Shown in pieces: positions 8,634 through 18,613 of a DNA stretch of 64,000 bases (its first letter is position 1; each line of letters begins with the position of its first letter). The stretch is from Brucella haematophila (lineage in GTDB: Bacteria > Pseudomonadota > Alphaproteobacteria > Rhizobiales > Rhizobiaceae). A program made the translations under genes and the position numbers. The notes below the pieces were generated by a model. That model was not told where the DNA came from. It saw only the letters and a list, made by a program, of their open reading frames with translations, and made no database searches. The stretch covers positions 1 to 64,000 of the forward strand of contig NZ_VCPE01000014.1 of the NCBI RefSeq assembly GCF_005938105.1, read 5' to 3'.

Positions 8634-8814
8634 AGAGCAGACGAATGGAACTGTCAATATATAGGGTGATTGGCACAAGTCGGGTTCAGGTGCGCTTTCA
8701 TATTCCCGAGGTCATGCCATATTTGTGTGCAGGCAAATGTTTTCAATTGGCTTCAAAATGCTCTAAGAATTCTCGCGCAGATTGGATTTTCATACGCAGC
8801 CAGCAGGTGCCAGC

Positions 8815-9807
8815 ATGATCACGCTCTACAGCCTTTCCGGTGACCATCTTGAAAAAACGGAAGTTGAACCGGGCACGCCATTACCGGACAACGTGATCTG
8901 GATCGACCTGTCCACACCCGGCGTCAATGAAGATCACATCGTCGAAGCGTGGACGGGCATTTCCATACCCACCCGTGAAGACATGACGGAAATCGAGGAA
9001 TCCAGCCGCTTCTACATGGAAAACGGCGCGCAATATCTCACCGTGCCTATTCTCCATGCGGTCGATCTCGACCATCGTGAACTCGCGCCGGTGACGTTTA
9101 TCCTGCACGGCTCACGTCTGATCACTGTGCGCTATGCGGACCCCAAATCCTTCACGACCTATATTCTCCGCTCCACCAAGCCGGGCAACGGGCTGATTTC
9201 CGCCAAATGCACCGGGCTTTCGATCATGCTCGGCATTACCGAAGCCACCACCAACCGCCTTGCGGATATTCTGGAAGGTGTGGCCGGTAAAATTGACGCC
9301 GCATCGCATTCGATCTATCGCCGCCAGCCAAAGGCGCGGCCGATGACGACGCAGGATTTTCGGCACATCCTGACACAGATCGGTGGTCAGGGAACGTTTC
9401 TGTCGCGCATGCGTGAAAGTCTTGCAGGCATCAGCCGCATGCTGGTCTACCTCTCGGCAACCAGCAATCCCGCGACCGGCAAGAAGGAAACGCGCTCCTG
9501 GATCAAGTCGCTCGAACGCGACATGCAATCGCTGACTGCCTATGTGGACTTTCTGTCCAATAAGGTCACCTTCCTGCTCGATACCATCGTCGGACTGATC
9601 TCCGTGGAGCAGAACGCCATCATCAAGATATTTTCGGTGGCTGCCGTGGGCTTCATGCCACCAACGCTGGTGGCTTCCATCTACGGCATGAACTTTTCCT
9701 TCATGCCGGAACTGACGTCGCCCTGGGGCTATCCAATGGCACTCGGACTGATGATCGCCTCGGCCCTGTTGCCACTCTATTATTTCCGCCGCAAGGGCTG
9801 GCTCTAA
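8815..9807 (+). CDS. corA: CorA-family magnesium/divalent cation channel
   Basis: About 330 residues. A large cytoplasmic alpha/beta and long-helix region is followed by two C-terminal membrane helices (IIKIFSVAAVGFMPPTLVASI and YPMALGLMIASALLPLYYF). The CorA selectivity signature is intact as YGMNF between them. The final residues KGWL are basic, as in the family. ATG 8815 is preferred to the TTG at 8782. It likely transports Mg2+ or Co2+ into the cytoplasm as a pentamer. It is a single gene. Confidence 0.92.
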   Translation: MITLYSLSGDHLEKTEVEPGTPLPDNVIWIDLSTPGVNEDHIVEAWTGISIPTREDMTEIEESSRFYMENGAQYLTVPILHAVDLDHRELAPVTFILHGSRLITVRYADPKSFTTYILRSTKPGNGLISAKCTGLSIMLGITEATTNRLADILEGVAGKIDAASHSIYRRQPKARPMTTQDFRHILTQIGGQGTFLSRMRESLAGISRMLVYLSATSNPATGKKETRSWIKSLERDMQSLTAYVDFLSNKVTFLLDTIVGLISVEQNAIIKIFSVAAVGFMPPTLVASIYGMNFSFMPELTSPWGYPMALGLMIASALLPLYYFRRKGWL

Positions 9808-9831
9808 GCGGCCAGCTCGACAAGAGCACAA

Positions 9832-9858
9832 CTATGTTAGATCATTGCCGTAACATAG
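9832..9858. promoter_or_regulatory. Candidate AbrB-antitoxin operator
   Basis: A perfect 8+8 inverted repeat CTATGTTA-N11-TAACATAG ends directly at the AGGA ribosome site of the AbrB-like gene, as expected for an autoregulated antitoxin. Confidence 0.65.
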
Positions 9859-9868
9859 GATAAAAGCC

Positions 9869-10090
9869 ATGTACGTCACTTTGCGCAAGATCGGCAATTC
9901 CGAAGGCGTGATCCTGCCCAAGGAAGTGCTCAAGCGACTTAATTTGAGAGCGGGAGACAAGCTGCAGCTCGCCGAGACACAGAGTGGTCTTTCGCTGGAG
10001 CCCATCGACGACAGTTTCGAGCAGCAAGTGGAAGCGGCTCGTAAAGTCATGGACAAATATAAGGTTACCTTGCAGAAGCTTGCTGAGTGA
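9869..10090 (+). CDS. AbrB/MazE-type antitoxin-like DNA-binding protein, apparently orphan
   Basis: 73 residues. The swapped-hairpin AbrB domain occupies residues 1-45 (LRKIGNSEGVILPKEVLKRL, then GDKLQLAET). The charged C-terminal tail (EQQVEAARKVMDKYKVTLQK) resembles the toxin-binding part of antitoxins that pair with Doc-type toxins. No toxin gene follows: the next 57 bases lead straight into the convergent Gre gene. It may be a lone regulator left after toxin loss. A palindromic operator precedes it. Confidence 0.85.
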   Translation: MYVTLRKIGNSEGVILPKEVLKRLNLRAGDKLQLAETQSGLSLEPIDDSFEQQVEAARKVMDKYKVTLQKLAE

Positions 10091-10147
10091 GCTCACATCA
10101 CTCTCATCCAGTCCTTTCTTCCGCGATCATAGCGTGGCGCTGGAAGG

Positions 10148-10621
10148 CTAAGCCCAGGCTTTCAGCGACACGATTTCCCAGTCCTTGCCGTTAATCTTCA
10201 ACACATCACCAGCCGGTTTGCCGAACAGCATAATGGCGACCGGCGCGACATGTGAGATCTTACCGCTCGACGGATCGGCTTCGTCTTCGCCGACAATCGT
10301 CCAGCGGCGGGTTTGACCATCGTCCAGATTTTCCAGCTCTACCGTCATACCGAACCGCACCACGTCGCTGTCGGCATCAGGCACGGACAGCTCTGCCGTT
10401 TCACGACGCACGGTCCAGTAGCGCAGGTCACGCGAGATGCGCGCAATGGCCGAGCGCTCACCGGCGACGTTCGCTTCCGCCAGCTCGCGCTGAAGGCGGG
10501 CAATCTCGTCATCCATCATCTTCAGGCCGGTCGGCGTAACGAGATTGCGGTGCGGACTGACCGGACGCTCACCGAGATCGGTCGGCGCATCATCCTGTTC
10601 TTTTGTAAAAGCTCTGCTCAT
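10148..10621 (-). CDS. Transcript cleavage factor of the GreA/GreB family
   Basis: 157 residues. The N-terminal coiled coil (LKMMDDEIARLQRELAEANV) and the C-terminal FKBP-like domain (VRFGMTVELENLDDG, IVGEDEADP, SHVAPVAIMLFGKPAGDV) fit Gre factors that rescue backtracked RNA polymerase through the secondary channel. The N-terminal 25 residues are an extra basic/Pro extension. GreA against GreB cannot be settled; a canonical greA is probably elsewhere. It is convergent with the AbrB-like gene. Confidence 0.82.
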   Translation of the reverse strand: MSRAFTKEQDDAPTDLGERPVSPHRNLVTPTGLKMMDDEIARLQRELAEANVAGERSAIARISRDLRYWTVRRETAELSVPDADSDVVRFGMTVELENLDDGQTRRWTIVGEDEADPSSGKISHVAPVAIMLFGKPAGDVLKINGKDWEIVSLKAWA

Positions 10622-10716
10622 TCAATGAATGTAAGCGGCACATAACGCCCCCGCAAGCCTTGTCCCCGCTCAAGCTTCAGCATCCAAACCCCATTTCCCA
10701 CAGGTCGGAGTTTTTA

Positions 10717-10736
10717 TTGATTGATGAGTCAATCAA
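10717..10736. promoter_or_regulatory. BetI operator upstream of betI
   Basis: A perfect TTGATTGA-TGAG-TCAATCAA palindrome lies about 50 bases before the betI start. It matches the TTGATTG/CAATCAA type of site known for BetI repressors, which release DNA when choline is present. Confidence 0.8.
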
Positions 10737-10784
10737 AGATAAAATAGCGGTAACAGACCTGAAAACCGGACAGGAATTGAGACG

Positions 10785-11369
10785 ATGCCGAAGATCGGGA
10801 TGGAACCTTTGCGGCGGCGCGAACTGATCGACGCTGCCATACGCACCATCGGACAGCGCGGTTCGCTGGACGTAACCGTTGCGCAGATCGCTCATGAAGC
10901 GGGCGTCTCGCCTGCGCTCGCGCATCATTATTTCGGCGGCAAGGACAAGCTCATTCTCGCCACGATGCGCCATCTGCTGCGCGAACTGGGCCATGATCTC
11001 AATGAGGCGGTAAAGCAGACCGAGACGCCGCGTGAGCGGATTGCGGCAATCGTAGCCGTCAATTTTTCCGCCTCGCAGTTCACGCAGGAAACCATCGCCG
11101 CCTGGCTGACTTTCTATGTCCACGCCCAGCAGTCGGAGGACACGCGGCGGCTTTTGCGCATTTATGCGCGCCGCCTGCATTCCAATCTGGTCTTTGCGCT
11201 GGAGCAGCTCACAGGGCGGGATCGGGCACACCGCATCGCGGAAGGTGCGGGCGCGATGATCGACGGGCTTTACATTCGCCATGCGCTCGGCGCCGACGCG
11301 CCCGACGCCCAATCCGCCGTCACATTGGTGGAAGATTATATTTCTATTCAGCTTTCGGTGGAGACATGA
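10785..11369 (+). CDS. betI: BetI, TetR-family choline-responsive repressor
   Basis: 194 residues. The N-terminal TetR helix-turn-helix ([28 protein letters not shown], about residues 27-54) is typical of BetI, and the C-terminal domain is helical. It represses choline-betaine genes until choline binds. It is the first gene of the operon; its stop overlaps the betA start as ATGA (11366-11369), implying coupled translation. A BetI palindrome lies in its own promoter. Confidence 0.93.
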   Translation: MPKIGMEPLRRRELIDAAIRTIGQRGSLDVTVAQIAHEAGVSPALAHHYFGGKDKLILATMRHLLRELGHDLNEAVKQTETPRERIAAIVAVNFSASQFTQETIAAWLTFYVHAQQSEDTRRLLRIYARRLHSNLVFALEQLTGRDRAHRIAEGAGAMIDGLYIRHALGADAPDAQSAVTLVEDYISIQLSVET

Positions 11370-13039
11370 GTATGGAAGCGGATTTCGTCATCATCGGCTC
11401 AGGCTCCGCCGGTTCGGCCATGGCCTATCGCCTGTCGGAAGACGGGCGATATTCGGTGATCGTCATTGAATATGGCGTGCCGGATGTCGGGCCTTTGATC
11501 CAGATGCCCGCCGCCCTCTCCTTTCCGATGAATATGGAAACCTACGACTGGGGTTTTTCCACCGAGCCTGAACCACATATTGGCGGGCGCAGCCTTGTCA
11601 CGCCGCGCGGCAAGGTGCTCGGCGGCTCGTCCTCGATCAACGGCATGGTCTATGTGCGCGGCCATGCACGCGATTACGACTTCTGGTCGGAAAGCGGCGC
11701 GCAAGGCTGGGCCTATGCCGATGTGCTCCCCTATTTCAAGCGCATGGAAAACGCGCATTTTCGAGAGAAAGAGGGGGGCGGGCAGGAAGGCTGGCGCGGA
11801 ACCGACGGGCCGTTGCATGTGCAGCGGGGCAAGCGCGACAACCCGCTGTTTCACGCCTTCGTCGAAGCAGGCCACGAAGCCGGGTTCGAAGTGACCGAAG
11901 ATTATAACGGCGAGAAGCAGGAAGGCTTCGGTCCCATGGAGCAGACGATCTATAATGGTCGTCGTTGGTCCGCCGCCAATGCCTATCTGAAACCGGCGCT
12001 GAAACGCCCGAATGTGCAGCTCGTCAAAGGGTTGGCGCGCAAGATCGTCCTTGAAGGCAAACGCGCTGTCGGTGTGGAGATCGAATCGGGGCGCAGCTTC
12101 TCGACCATTCGTGCACGCCGCGAGGTCATCATTGCTGCTTCCTCGATCAACTCGCCGAAGCTGTTGATGCTGTCCGGCATTGGCCCGGCGGCGCATCTCA
12201 AGGAGCACGGCATTGAAGTGGTGGCTGATCGTCCCGGCGTGGGCCAGAACCTTCAGGACCATCTGGAAGTCTATATCCAGCAGGAATGCACACAGCCCAT
12301 TACGCTTTATTCCAAGCTGAACCTGTTTTCGAAAGCGAAGATCGGGGCCGAATGGCTGTTCTTCAAAACCGGTGACGGCGCGACCAACCATTTCGAATCC
12401 GCAGCCTTCGTGCGCTCGAAAGCGGGCGTGGAATATCCTGATATTCAGTACCACTTCCTGCCGGTGGCGATCCGCTACGATGGCAAGGCGGCAGCACAAT
12501 CCCACGGGTTTCAAGCCCATGTCGGCCCGATGCGCTCCAAGTCGCGTGGCAGCGTGACATTGCGCACGGCCAATCCGCGTGAAAAGCCTGTCATCAAATT
12601 CAACTATATGTCTCATGAAGACGACTGGGCCGATTTCCGCCACTGCGTGCGACTGACCCGCGAGATCTTCGGGCAAGCGGCCTTCGACCCCTATCGCGGC
12701 GCGGAAATCCAGCCCGGCGCGAAAGTACAGACCGATGATGAAATCGACAATTTCATCCGCGAGCATGTCGAGAGTGCCTTCCACCCCTGCGGAACGGTCA
12801 AGATGGGCGCGGTTGACGATCCGTTTGCGGTGGTTGATCCTGAATGCCGGGTGATCGGCGTCGATGGCTTGCGCGTGGCGGATTCATCCATCTTTCCGCG
12901 CATCCCCAATGGCAATCTCAACGGGCCATCGATCATGGTCGGCGAAAAGGCGTCCGATCATATCCTTGGCCGCACACCACTGGCACGCTCCAATCAGGAG
13001 CCGTGGATCAATCCGCGCTGGCAGGTTTCGGATAGGTAA
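11366..13039 (+). CDS. betA: Choline dehydrogenase BetA (GMC oxidoreductase)
   Basis: 557 residues, normal length. The FAD-binding Rossmann motif is at the N-terminus ([19 protein letters not shown]) and the GMC signature [20 protein letters not shown] is near residue 75. The C-terminal catalytic His region contains [12 protein letters not shown] and [20 protein letters not shown]. It oxidises choline to betaine aldehyde (and can continue to betaine) at the inner membrane. Translation is coupled to betI by the 4-base overlap. A 100-base hairpin repeat separates it from betB. Confidence 0.95.
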   Translation: MSMEADFVIIGSGSAGSAMAYRLSEDGRYSVIVIEYGVPDVGPLIQMPAALSFPMNMETYDWGFSTEPEPHIGGRSLVTPRGKVLGGSSSINGMVYVRGHARDYDFWSESGAQGWAYADVLPYFKRMENAHFREKEGGGQEGWRGTDGPLHVQRGKRDNPLFHAFVEAGHEAGFEVTEDYNGEKQEGFGPMEQTIYNGRRWSAANAYLKPALKRPNVQLVKGLARKIVLEGKRAVGVEIESGRSFSTIRARREVIIAASSINSPKLLMLSGIGPAAHLKEHGIEVVADRPGVGQNLQDHLEVYIQQECTQPITLYSKLNLFSKAKIGAEWLFFKTGDGATNHFESAAFVRSKAGVEYPDIQYHFLPVAIRYDGKAAAQSHGFQAHVGPMRSKSRGSVTLRTANPREKPVIKFNYMSHEDDWADFRHCVRLTREIFGQAAFDPYRGAEIQPGAKVQTDDEIDNFIREHVESAFHPCGTVKMGAVDDPFAVVDPECRVIGVDGLRVADSSIFPRIPNGNLNGPSIMVGEKASDHILGRTPLARSNQEPWINPRWQVSDR

Positions 13040-13044
13040 TTTTT

Positions 13045-13132
13045 AGGGGAGTAAGGGAATAGGGGAATAAGGGAGTATGTTGTTCACAACCAAAACATAT
13101 TCCCTTATTCCCCTACTGCCCTATTCCCTTCT
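13045..13132. repeat. Long inverted repeat of ATTCCCC-type units between betA and betB
   Basis: A left arm of about 35 bases (13045-13079, GGGGA/AGGGA units) and a complementary right arm (13096-13132, TTCCCTTATTCCCC and related) flank a 16-base loop. It shares units with the tract at 4256-4313. In the transcript it would form a large hairpin between betA and betB and so could protect betA mRNA or dampen betB expression. Confidence 0.75.
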
Positions 13133-13149
13133 TTTCGAAGGAATACATC

Positions 13150-14613
13150 ATGAAAGCACAACCCAAAGCCTCGCACTTCATCGGCGGCTCGTTTGTGGAA
13201 GACAAGGCTGGCAAGCCGCTTCCCGTCATTTATCCGGCGACTGGCGAAGAAATTGCCAAGCTTTATTCCGCCACGCCAAGCGTGATCGAAGCTGCCTATG
13301 CGGCGGCGATGAAGGCGCAGGAAGCATGGGCTGCGCTGAAGCCTGTCGAACGGGGCCGCATTCTGCGCCGCACCGCCGAAATCCTGCGCGAGAAGAACAA
13401 GAAGCTCTCCAAGCTCGAAACGCTCGATACCGGCAAGGCGCTTCAGGAAACGCTCGTTGCGGATGCGGCCTCGGCTGCCGATGCGCTGGAGTTTTTCGGC
13501 GGCATCATTTCCGGTTTCAACGGTGAATTCGTGGAACTGGGCGGTTCCTTCGCCTATACGCGCCGCGAAGCGCTGGGCATATGTGTCGGCATCGGCGCGT
13601 GGAACTATCCAATCCAGATTGCAGCGTGGAAGTCCGCTCCGGCGCTCGCCATGGGCAACGCCTTCATCTTCAAGCCGTCAGAAAATACACCGCTCTCGGC
13701 CCTCGCTCTGGCGGAAGCCTATCAGGAAGCCGGGCTGCCCGATGGCCTCTTCAATGTCGTTCAGGGCTACGGCGATGTGGGTGCGGCCCTCGTCAATCAT
13801 CGCCAGACGGCCAAGGTTTCGCTCACCGGCTCGGTTCCGACCGGCAAGCGCATTATGGCGCAGGCAGGCGAACATCTGAAGCATGTGACGATGGAGCTAG
13901 GCGGCAAGTCGCCCATAATCGTGTTCGACGATGCCGATCTCGAAAGCGCCATCGGCGGCGCGATGCTCGGCAATTTCTATTCGACAGGTCAGGTCTGCTC
14001 CAACGGCACCCGCGTCTTCGTGCACAAGAAGGTCCGCGAGCGTTTTGTCGAACGATTGGTCGAACGCACGCGCAAGATTCGTATCGGTGACCCGCTGGAT
14101 GAGGCCACCCAGATGGGGCCGCTCGTCAACAGCGCCCAACGCGACAAGGTTCTTTCCTATATCGAAAAAGGCAAGGCAGAAGGCGCAACGCTTGCCTGCG
14201 GCGGCGGTATTCCCAAGCTACAGGGCTTCGACAAGGGTTACTTCATCGAACCGACAGTCTTTACCGACGTGACCGACACCATGACCATCGCGCGCGAAGA
14301 AATCTTCGGACCTGTCATGAGCGTTCTCGAATTTTCGGATGAGGATGAAGTCATCGCGCGGGCCAATGACACCGAATTCGGTCTGGCGGCAGGCGTATTC
14401 ACCGCCGACATCGCGCGCGGTCACCGCGTCATCGGCCAGATCAAGGCAGGCACCTGCTGGATCAATGCCTATAATCTGACGCCGGTGGAAGTGCCGTTCG
14501 GTGGTTACAAGCAATCCGGCATCGGGCGCGAAAACGGCGTTGCAGCCCTTGCGCATTACAGCCAGATCAAGACCGTCTATGTCGAGATGGGCAAGGTCGA
14601 CAGCCCTTACTAA
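13150..14613 (+). CDS. betB: Betaine aldehyde dehydrogenase BetB
   Basis: 487 residues, normal length for the NAD(P)-dependent aldehyde dehydrogenase family. Catalytic Glu is in MELGGKSP, catalytic Cys in [14 protein letters not shown], and the NAD site residues are in [14 protein letters not shown] and FKPSENTPL. It makes the osmoprotectant glycine betaine from betaine aldehyde in the cytoplasm. GAAGGAA precedes the ATG. It ends the bet operon with a strong terminator. Confidence 0.95.
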   Translation: MKAQPKASHFIGGSFVEDKAGKPLPVIYPATGEEIAKLYSATPSVIEAAYAAAMKAQEAWAALKPVERGRILRRTAEILREKNKKLSKLETLDTGKALQETLVADAASAADALEFFGGIISGFNGEFVELGGSFAYTRREALGICVGIGAWNYPIQIAAWKSAPALAMGNAFIFKPSENTPLSALALAEAYQEAGLPDGLFNVVQGYGDVGAALVNHRQTAKVSLTGSVPTGKRIMAQAGEHLKHVTMELGGKSPIIVFDDADLESAIGGAMLGNFYSTGQVCSNGTRVFVHKKVRERFVERLVERTRKIRIGDPLDEATQMGPLVNSAQRDKVLSYIEKGKAEGATLACGGGIPKLQGFDKGYFIEPTVFTDVTDTMTIAREEIFGPVMSVLEFSDEDEVIARANDTEFGLAAGVFTADIARGHRVIGQIKAGTCWINAYNLTPVEVPFGGYKQSGIGRENGVAALAHYSQIKTVYVEMGKVDSPY

Positions 14614-14622
14614 GGGCTATAT

Positions 14623-14659
14623 GCGCGGCGGCTTACCCGCCGCGCAGTTATTTGTTTTT
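14623..14659 (+). terminator. Intrinsic terminator of the bet operon
   Basis: Stem GCGCGGCGG/CCGCCGCGC with a 5-base loop, followed by a T-rich tract, ten bases after the betB stop. Confidence 0.9.
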
Positions 14660-14715
14660 ACGCATTATCCTACGCAAAACCGCTACGCACTTTTGCTGGA
14701 AATGCTCTCGTTCAA

Positions 14716-15861
14716 TCAGATCAGGCCGCGCGATGCGAGATTGCGCATCAGATGCGACGAGCCGAACCGCCATGGGCTGCATTCAGTCGACAGGCGCACA
14801 GTGTTGGTGAGAGCGCCAAGCTGCGGATTGGAGATGGTGACCACATCGCCGATCTTGTGCGTAAAGCCCTGCCCCGGCGTGTCACGGTCTTCGACCGGCG
14901 CAAACAACGTTCCCATGAACAGCACGAAACCATCCGGATACTGATGGTGCTTGCCGATGGTCTGAGCAACCAGATCCAGCGGATCGCGGCTGATTTCCTT
15001 CATGGTGCTGCGACCGTTGAGAACATAGCCATCCGGTCCTTCGACCTTCAGAGCCAGTTCCGCCGAGCGCACATCTTCCATCGAATAGGTTTCGTCGAAC
15101 AGGCGGATGAACGGTCCAACCGAACAGGACGCATTGTTATCCTTGGCCTTGCCAAGCAGCAGGGCTGAGCGGCCTTCGACGTCTCGCAAATTCACGTCAT
15201 TGCCAAGCGTCGCGCCCTTGACCTGGCCCTGGCTGTTGACTGCCAGCACCACTTCCGGCTCGGGGTTGTTCCAGGTGGAAATCGGATGCAGGCCAACCTC
15301 GGCGCCATGGCCGACCGCCGACATGGGCTGGCTCTTGGTGAAGACTTCCGCATCGGGGCCGATACCGACTTCGAGATACTGCGACCAGACGCCTTCTTCG
15401 ATCAGCGCCGCCTTGACGCGGGCCGCCTCTTCCGAGCCTGCCTTGAGGTTGCGCAGGCTGTCGCCGATGATCGCACCCACGCGCTCGCGGATTTTCAAAG
15501 CAAGATCGGGATTACCGGCAGCGCGTTCCTCGATCACGCGTTCGATCATGGAGCGGGCAAAGGTCACGCCGCAGGCCTTGATGGACTGCAGGTCATTCGG
15601 CGCCAGAAGGTGCAGTGTGTTTTCATCGCCGGGCTTGGCCGTGAACAGGGCTTCGAGCGAACCGATATCCTGTCCTGCGGTTGCGCGCACATGAGCCAGC
15701 GCATCGTCAAGTTCGAGCAGGTCGCGCATTGTCGGTGCAGCTTTGGTGGTAATGTCGATGACGCGCCCTTCGCGCAAAGTCACCAGAACCGGCCCCTTGG
15801 CCGTCGGGCTCCATGCTCGCCCGACAAATGTTCCCGAGGCGAAAGTTTCATTGCTGCTCAC
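14716..15861 (-). CDS. Fumarylacetoacetate hydrolase (FAH) family protein
   Basis: 381 residues. The C-terminal half carries the FAH fold with metal-ligand acids visible in NNPEPEVVLAVNSQG and the following GNDVNLRDVEG. The long N-terminal half is typical of the sugar-acid and aromatic-acid branch. The substrate is not known; 2-keto-3-deoxy sugar-acid dehydratases are the closest remembered group. The start is GTG at 15861 with GAGGAG 9 bases upstream. It is convergent with betB and stands alone. Confidence 0.8.
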   Translation of the reverse strand: MSSNETFASGTFVGRAWSPTAKGPVLVTLREGRVIDITTKAAPTMRDLLELDDALAHVRATAGQDIGSLEALFTAKPGDENTLHLLAPNDLQSIKACGVTFARSMIERVIEERAAGNPDLALKIRERVGAIIGDSLRNLKAGSEEAARVKAALIEEGVWSQYLEVGIGPDAEVFTKSQPMSAVGHGAEVGLHPISTWNNPEPEVVLAVNSQGQVKGATLGNDVNLRDVEGRSALLLGKAKDNNASCSVGPFIRLFDETYSMEDVRSAELALKVEGPDGYVLNGRSTMKEISRDPLDLVAQTIGKHHQYPDGFVLFMGTLFAPVEDRDTPGQGFTHKIGDVVTISNPQLGALTNTVRLSTECSPWRFGSSHLMRNLASRGLI

Positions 15862-16025
15862 GTTTAATGCTCCTCACCGGTGTTGTGCGCGGCACTCCAG
15901 ACCGCATACCTATCACTGAACTCCAACCGCACTGTCACGTCCGAAAAGCTTTCACGTTTCGGGTGATTTTGCACTAACAGTTCAGTCAGTGCTTAAGGCA
16001 TAAGGCAGGGAACATATTTGCGCAA

Positions 16026-16064
16026 AGCAAAAAACGCGGTGACGGTCATCAACCGCACCGCGTT
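16026..16064 (-). terminator. Intrinsic terminator of the rmlACBD operon
   Basis: Stem AACGCGGTG/CACCGCGTT with an inner ACCG/CGGT pairing, and a run of six T on the minus strand, 23 bases after the rmlD stop. Confidence 0.88.
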
Positions 16065-16086
16065 TCTCAAATTCAGACTTAATTGA

Positions 16087-16965
16087 TTACGGCAGACGCG
16101 CCACGACATCCGCCAGCGAAGCCTGCCAATGCGGCATGGCCCAGCCAAATGTCGTACTGAACTTCTTCGTGGAAAGGCGTGAATTGGCAGGGCGCGCCGC
16201 CTTCGTCGGATAGTCTGCGGTGGCAATATCCGTCACTTCGGCGGTCGGGCCGTCATGTTTCGCGCTTTCAGCGAAAATCCCGCGCGCAAAACCGCTCCAG
16301 TTGATGTCGCCTGTACCAACAAGATGATAGACGCCATAGCCAGCAAAATCCGGCTTTGCCGCCAGATGATCCGCCACGCGGATGACCGCTTCGGCAATAT
16401 CGAGCGCGGAAGTCGGATTGCCCCACTGGTCGGACACGACCGACAGGCCGTCGCGGGTTTCAGCAAGGCGCAGCATCGTCTTGACGAAATTCTTGCCGAA
16501 CGGGCTGTAAACCCAGGCCGTGCGCAGGATGATATGCTGCGGATGCGCCGCGGCAACCAGCCTTTCGCCTTCAAGCTTGGAACTGCCATAGATACTGCGA
16601 GGGCCGGTTGGATCAGTCTCCACATAGGGCCTATCGCTATCGCCGGCGAAAACATAATCCGTCGACAGATGAATGACCGGCGCACCGCATGCCTTCGCCG
16701 CTTCGGCGACAGCAGCAGCACCAGCCGCATTCACTGCCAAGGTGATTTCTGGCTCATCCTCGGCCTGATCCACAGCCGTATAGGCCGCAGCCGAAACGAC
16801 GACATCTGGCTTGGCATTGACGATCGCCTTGCGGATCGTTTCGGGGTCAGCCAGATCAAGTTCCGGCCTTCCCAGAGCAATCACTTCAAGATCCGGGCGC
16901 TCTGCGGCCTTTTCCAGAAGGCTCTGAACGACCTGCCCTTCCCGCCCGGTGACGACGATCTTCAT
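16087..16965 (-). CDS. rmlD: dTDP-4-dehydrorhamnose reductase RmlD
   Basis: 292 residues, a short-chain reductase. The glycine motif at the start is the variant GREGQVVQ (GxxGQxx type usual for RmlD); the catalytic segment is STDYVFAGD, and YGSSKLEGE supplies the YxxxK. It performs the last NADPH-dependent step to dTDP-L-rhamnose in the cytoplasm. Its ATG overlaps the rmlB stop by four bases. It is the last gene of the operon, followed by a terminator. Confidence 0.95.
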   Translation of the reverse strand: MKIVVTGREGQVVQSLLEKAAERPDLEVIALGRPELDLADPETIRKAIVNAKPDVVVSAAAYTAVDQAEDEPEITLAVNAAGAAAVAEAAKACGAPVIHLSTDYVFAGDSDRPYVETDPTGPRSIYGSSKLEGERLVAAAHPQHIILRTAWVYSPFGKNFVKTMLRLAETRDGLSVVSDQWGNPTSALDIAEAVIRVADHLAAKPDFAGYGVYHLVGTGDINWSGFARGIFAESAKHDGPTAEVTDIATADYPTKAARPANSRLSTKKFSTTFGWAMPHWQASLADVVARLP

Positions 16966-18053
16966 ACTGCACCCGCTTTGGCCGCACCTGCTTTGGCTTG
17001 ACCGCCGCCCAGACGCTCACCGGCATAAGTACCGCTGCGGATCGGCTCCCACCACCAGCCATTGTCGAGATACCATTGAATGGTCTTCTCAAGGCCGGTT
17101 TCGAAGGTTTCCTGTGGGGTCCATCCGAGGTCACGCTCGATCTTCGAAGCATCAATGGCGTAACGACGGTCATGCCCCGGACGATCCGTCACGAATGTAA
17201 TCAGGTCGCCGTATTTCTTGCCGTTGGCGCGCGGGCGCTTCTTGTCGAGAATGGCGCAGATCGTTTCCACGACATTGAGATTGGTGCGCTCTGAACGTCC
17301 GCCGATATTATAGCTTTCGCCGATTTTACCGGTCGTCGCGACCAAAGCCAGCGCGCGGGCGTGATCTTCGACATAAAGCCAGTCACGCACATTCGCCCCT
17401 GCCCCGTAAACGGGCAGCGGCTTTTCATCGAGCGCGTTCAGAATGACAAGCGGAATGAGCTTTTCCGGGAAATGGAATGGCCCGTAATTGTTCGAACAAT
17501 TCGAGAGAACCACCGGCAAACCATAGGTCTCGTGCCATGCGCGTACCAGATGATCAGAGGAAGCCTTGGACGCCGAATAGGGCGACGAGGGCTTATAGGG
17601 CGTTTCTTCCGTGAAAATGCCGCTGTCGAACGGCAAGTCGCCGAAAACTTCATCGGTCGAGATATGGTGGAAGCGGAAGTTAGATTTGCGCGGTTCCGGC
17701 AGTTCACGCCAATAGGCGAGCGCCGCGTTGAGCAGACGGAACGTGCCAATGATATTGGTTTCGATGAACGCCGCCGGGCCATCAATAGAACGGTCGACAT
17801 GGCTTTCAGCGGCCAGATGCATGACGATATCGACATCATTCGAACGCAGCGTATCCAGAATGAGATTGTCGTCGCAGATATCGGCCTGCAGGAAACTGTA
17901 GTTCGGGTGGTTTTCGATCTGACGCAGCGATGCGAGATTGCCCGCATAGGTCAGCTTGTCGAGATTGAGAACATTGACCTTCGGATCGGCAGCCAGATGA
18001 CGGCATACTGCCGAACCGATGAAGCCTGCACCGCCAGTGACGAGAATATTCAT
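16962..18053 (-). CDS. rmlB: dTDP-glucose 4,6-dehydratase RmlB
   Basis: 363 residues. The Rossmann motif [20 protein letters not shown] opens the protein, the catalytic STDEVFGDL is around residue 125, and the Tyr-Lys pair is in [12 protein letters not shown]. It converts dTDP-glucose to dTDP-4-keto-6-deoxyglucose. ATG 18053 is chosen over upstream starts because it begins the nucleotide-binding strand exactly. It lies eight bases after rmlC and overlaps rmlD. Confidence 0.96.
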   Translation of the reverse strand: MNILVTGGAGFIGSAVCRHLAADPKVNVLNLDKLTYAGNLASLRQIENHPNYSFLQADICDDNLILDTLRSNDVDIVMHLAAESHVDRSIDGPAAFIETNIIGTFRLLNAALAYWRELPEPRKSNFRFHHISTDEVFGDLPFDSGIFTEETPYKPSSPYSASKASSDHLVRAWHETYGLPVVLSNCSNNYGPFHFPEKLIPLVILNALDEKPLPVYGAGANVRDWLYVEDHARALALVATTGKIGESYNIGGRSERTNLNVVETICAILDKKRPRANGKKYGDLITFVTDRPGHDRRYAIDASKIERDLGWTPQETFETGLEKTIQWYLDNGWWWEPIRSGTYAGERLGGGQAKAGAAKAGAV

Positions 18054-18061
18054 ATCATTCC

Positions 18062-18613
18062 TCAAGCAAAAACTTCTGCATCGGCGAAAAGCGGCGCTTT
18101 CTGATCCTTGTCGGAAAGCTGGACGCCCGAAGAAGGAAGCGGCCATTCGATACCGATAGCCGGATCGTCAAAACGGATCGAGCGATCATGTTCCGGCGAA
18201 TAGTAATCCGTAACCTTGTAGATGACCTCGGTGTTCTCCACGAGCGTCATGAAACCATGGGCAAAGCCCTTGGGCACCAGAATCTGGTTCCACTTTTCGG
18301 CGGAAACTTCCAGCGCTACCCACTTGCCGAATGTCGGCGAGCTTTTACGGATATCGACCGCGACGTCGAGAATCGCACCGCGAATCACGCGGACGAGCTT
18401 GTCCTGCGCCCGCGTCGGCAACTGGTAATGAAGACCGCGCACCACGCCCTTCGCTGCCGAAAAAGAGTGGTTGTCCTGCACAAATTGCAGATCGATCCCA
18501 GCCTCGGCAAATGACTTGGCATTGTAGGTTTCCGAGAAGAAGCCGCGATCATCACCGAATTTACGCGGGATGATTTCGAACACTCCATCAAGACCAAGCG
18601 AGCGGACTTCCAT
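18062..18613 (-). CDS. rmlC: dTDP-4-dehydrorhamnose 3,5-epimerase RmlC
   Basis: 183 residues, the usual length for this cupin epimerase. Catalytic His and Asp regions are visible ([20 protein letters not shown] and [15 protein letters not shown]), and FAHGFMTL is the family signature. It epimerises C3 and C5 of the keto sugar. The ATG shares one base with the rmlA stop (TAATG), which indicates translational coupling. Confidence 0.96.
   Translation of the reverse strand: MEVRSLGLDGVFEIIPRKFGDDRGFFSETYNAKSFAEAGIDLQFVQDNHSFSAAKGVVRGLHYQLPTRAQDKLVRVIRGAILDVAVDIRKSSPTFGKWVALEVSAEKWNQILVPKGFAHGFMTLVENTEVIYKVTDYYSPEHDRSIRFDDPAIGIEWPLPSSGVQLSDKDQKAPLFADAEVFA

Noticed and set aside
10091-10147. Remnant of a Doc-type toxin after the AbrB antitoxin
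   Set aside because: Only 57 bases with no recognisable Fic/Doc residues in any frame.
11399-12784. 461-codon minus-strand frame opposite betA
   Set aside because: It lies fully inside betA, whose GMC motifs are intact; the antisense protein has no recognisable fold.
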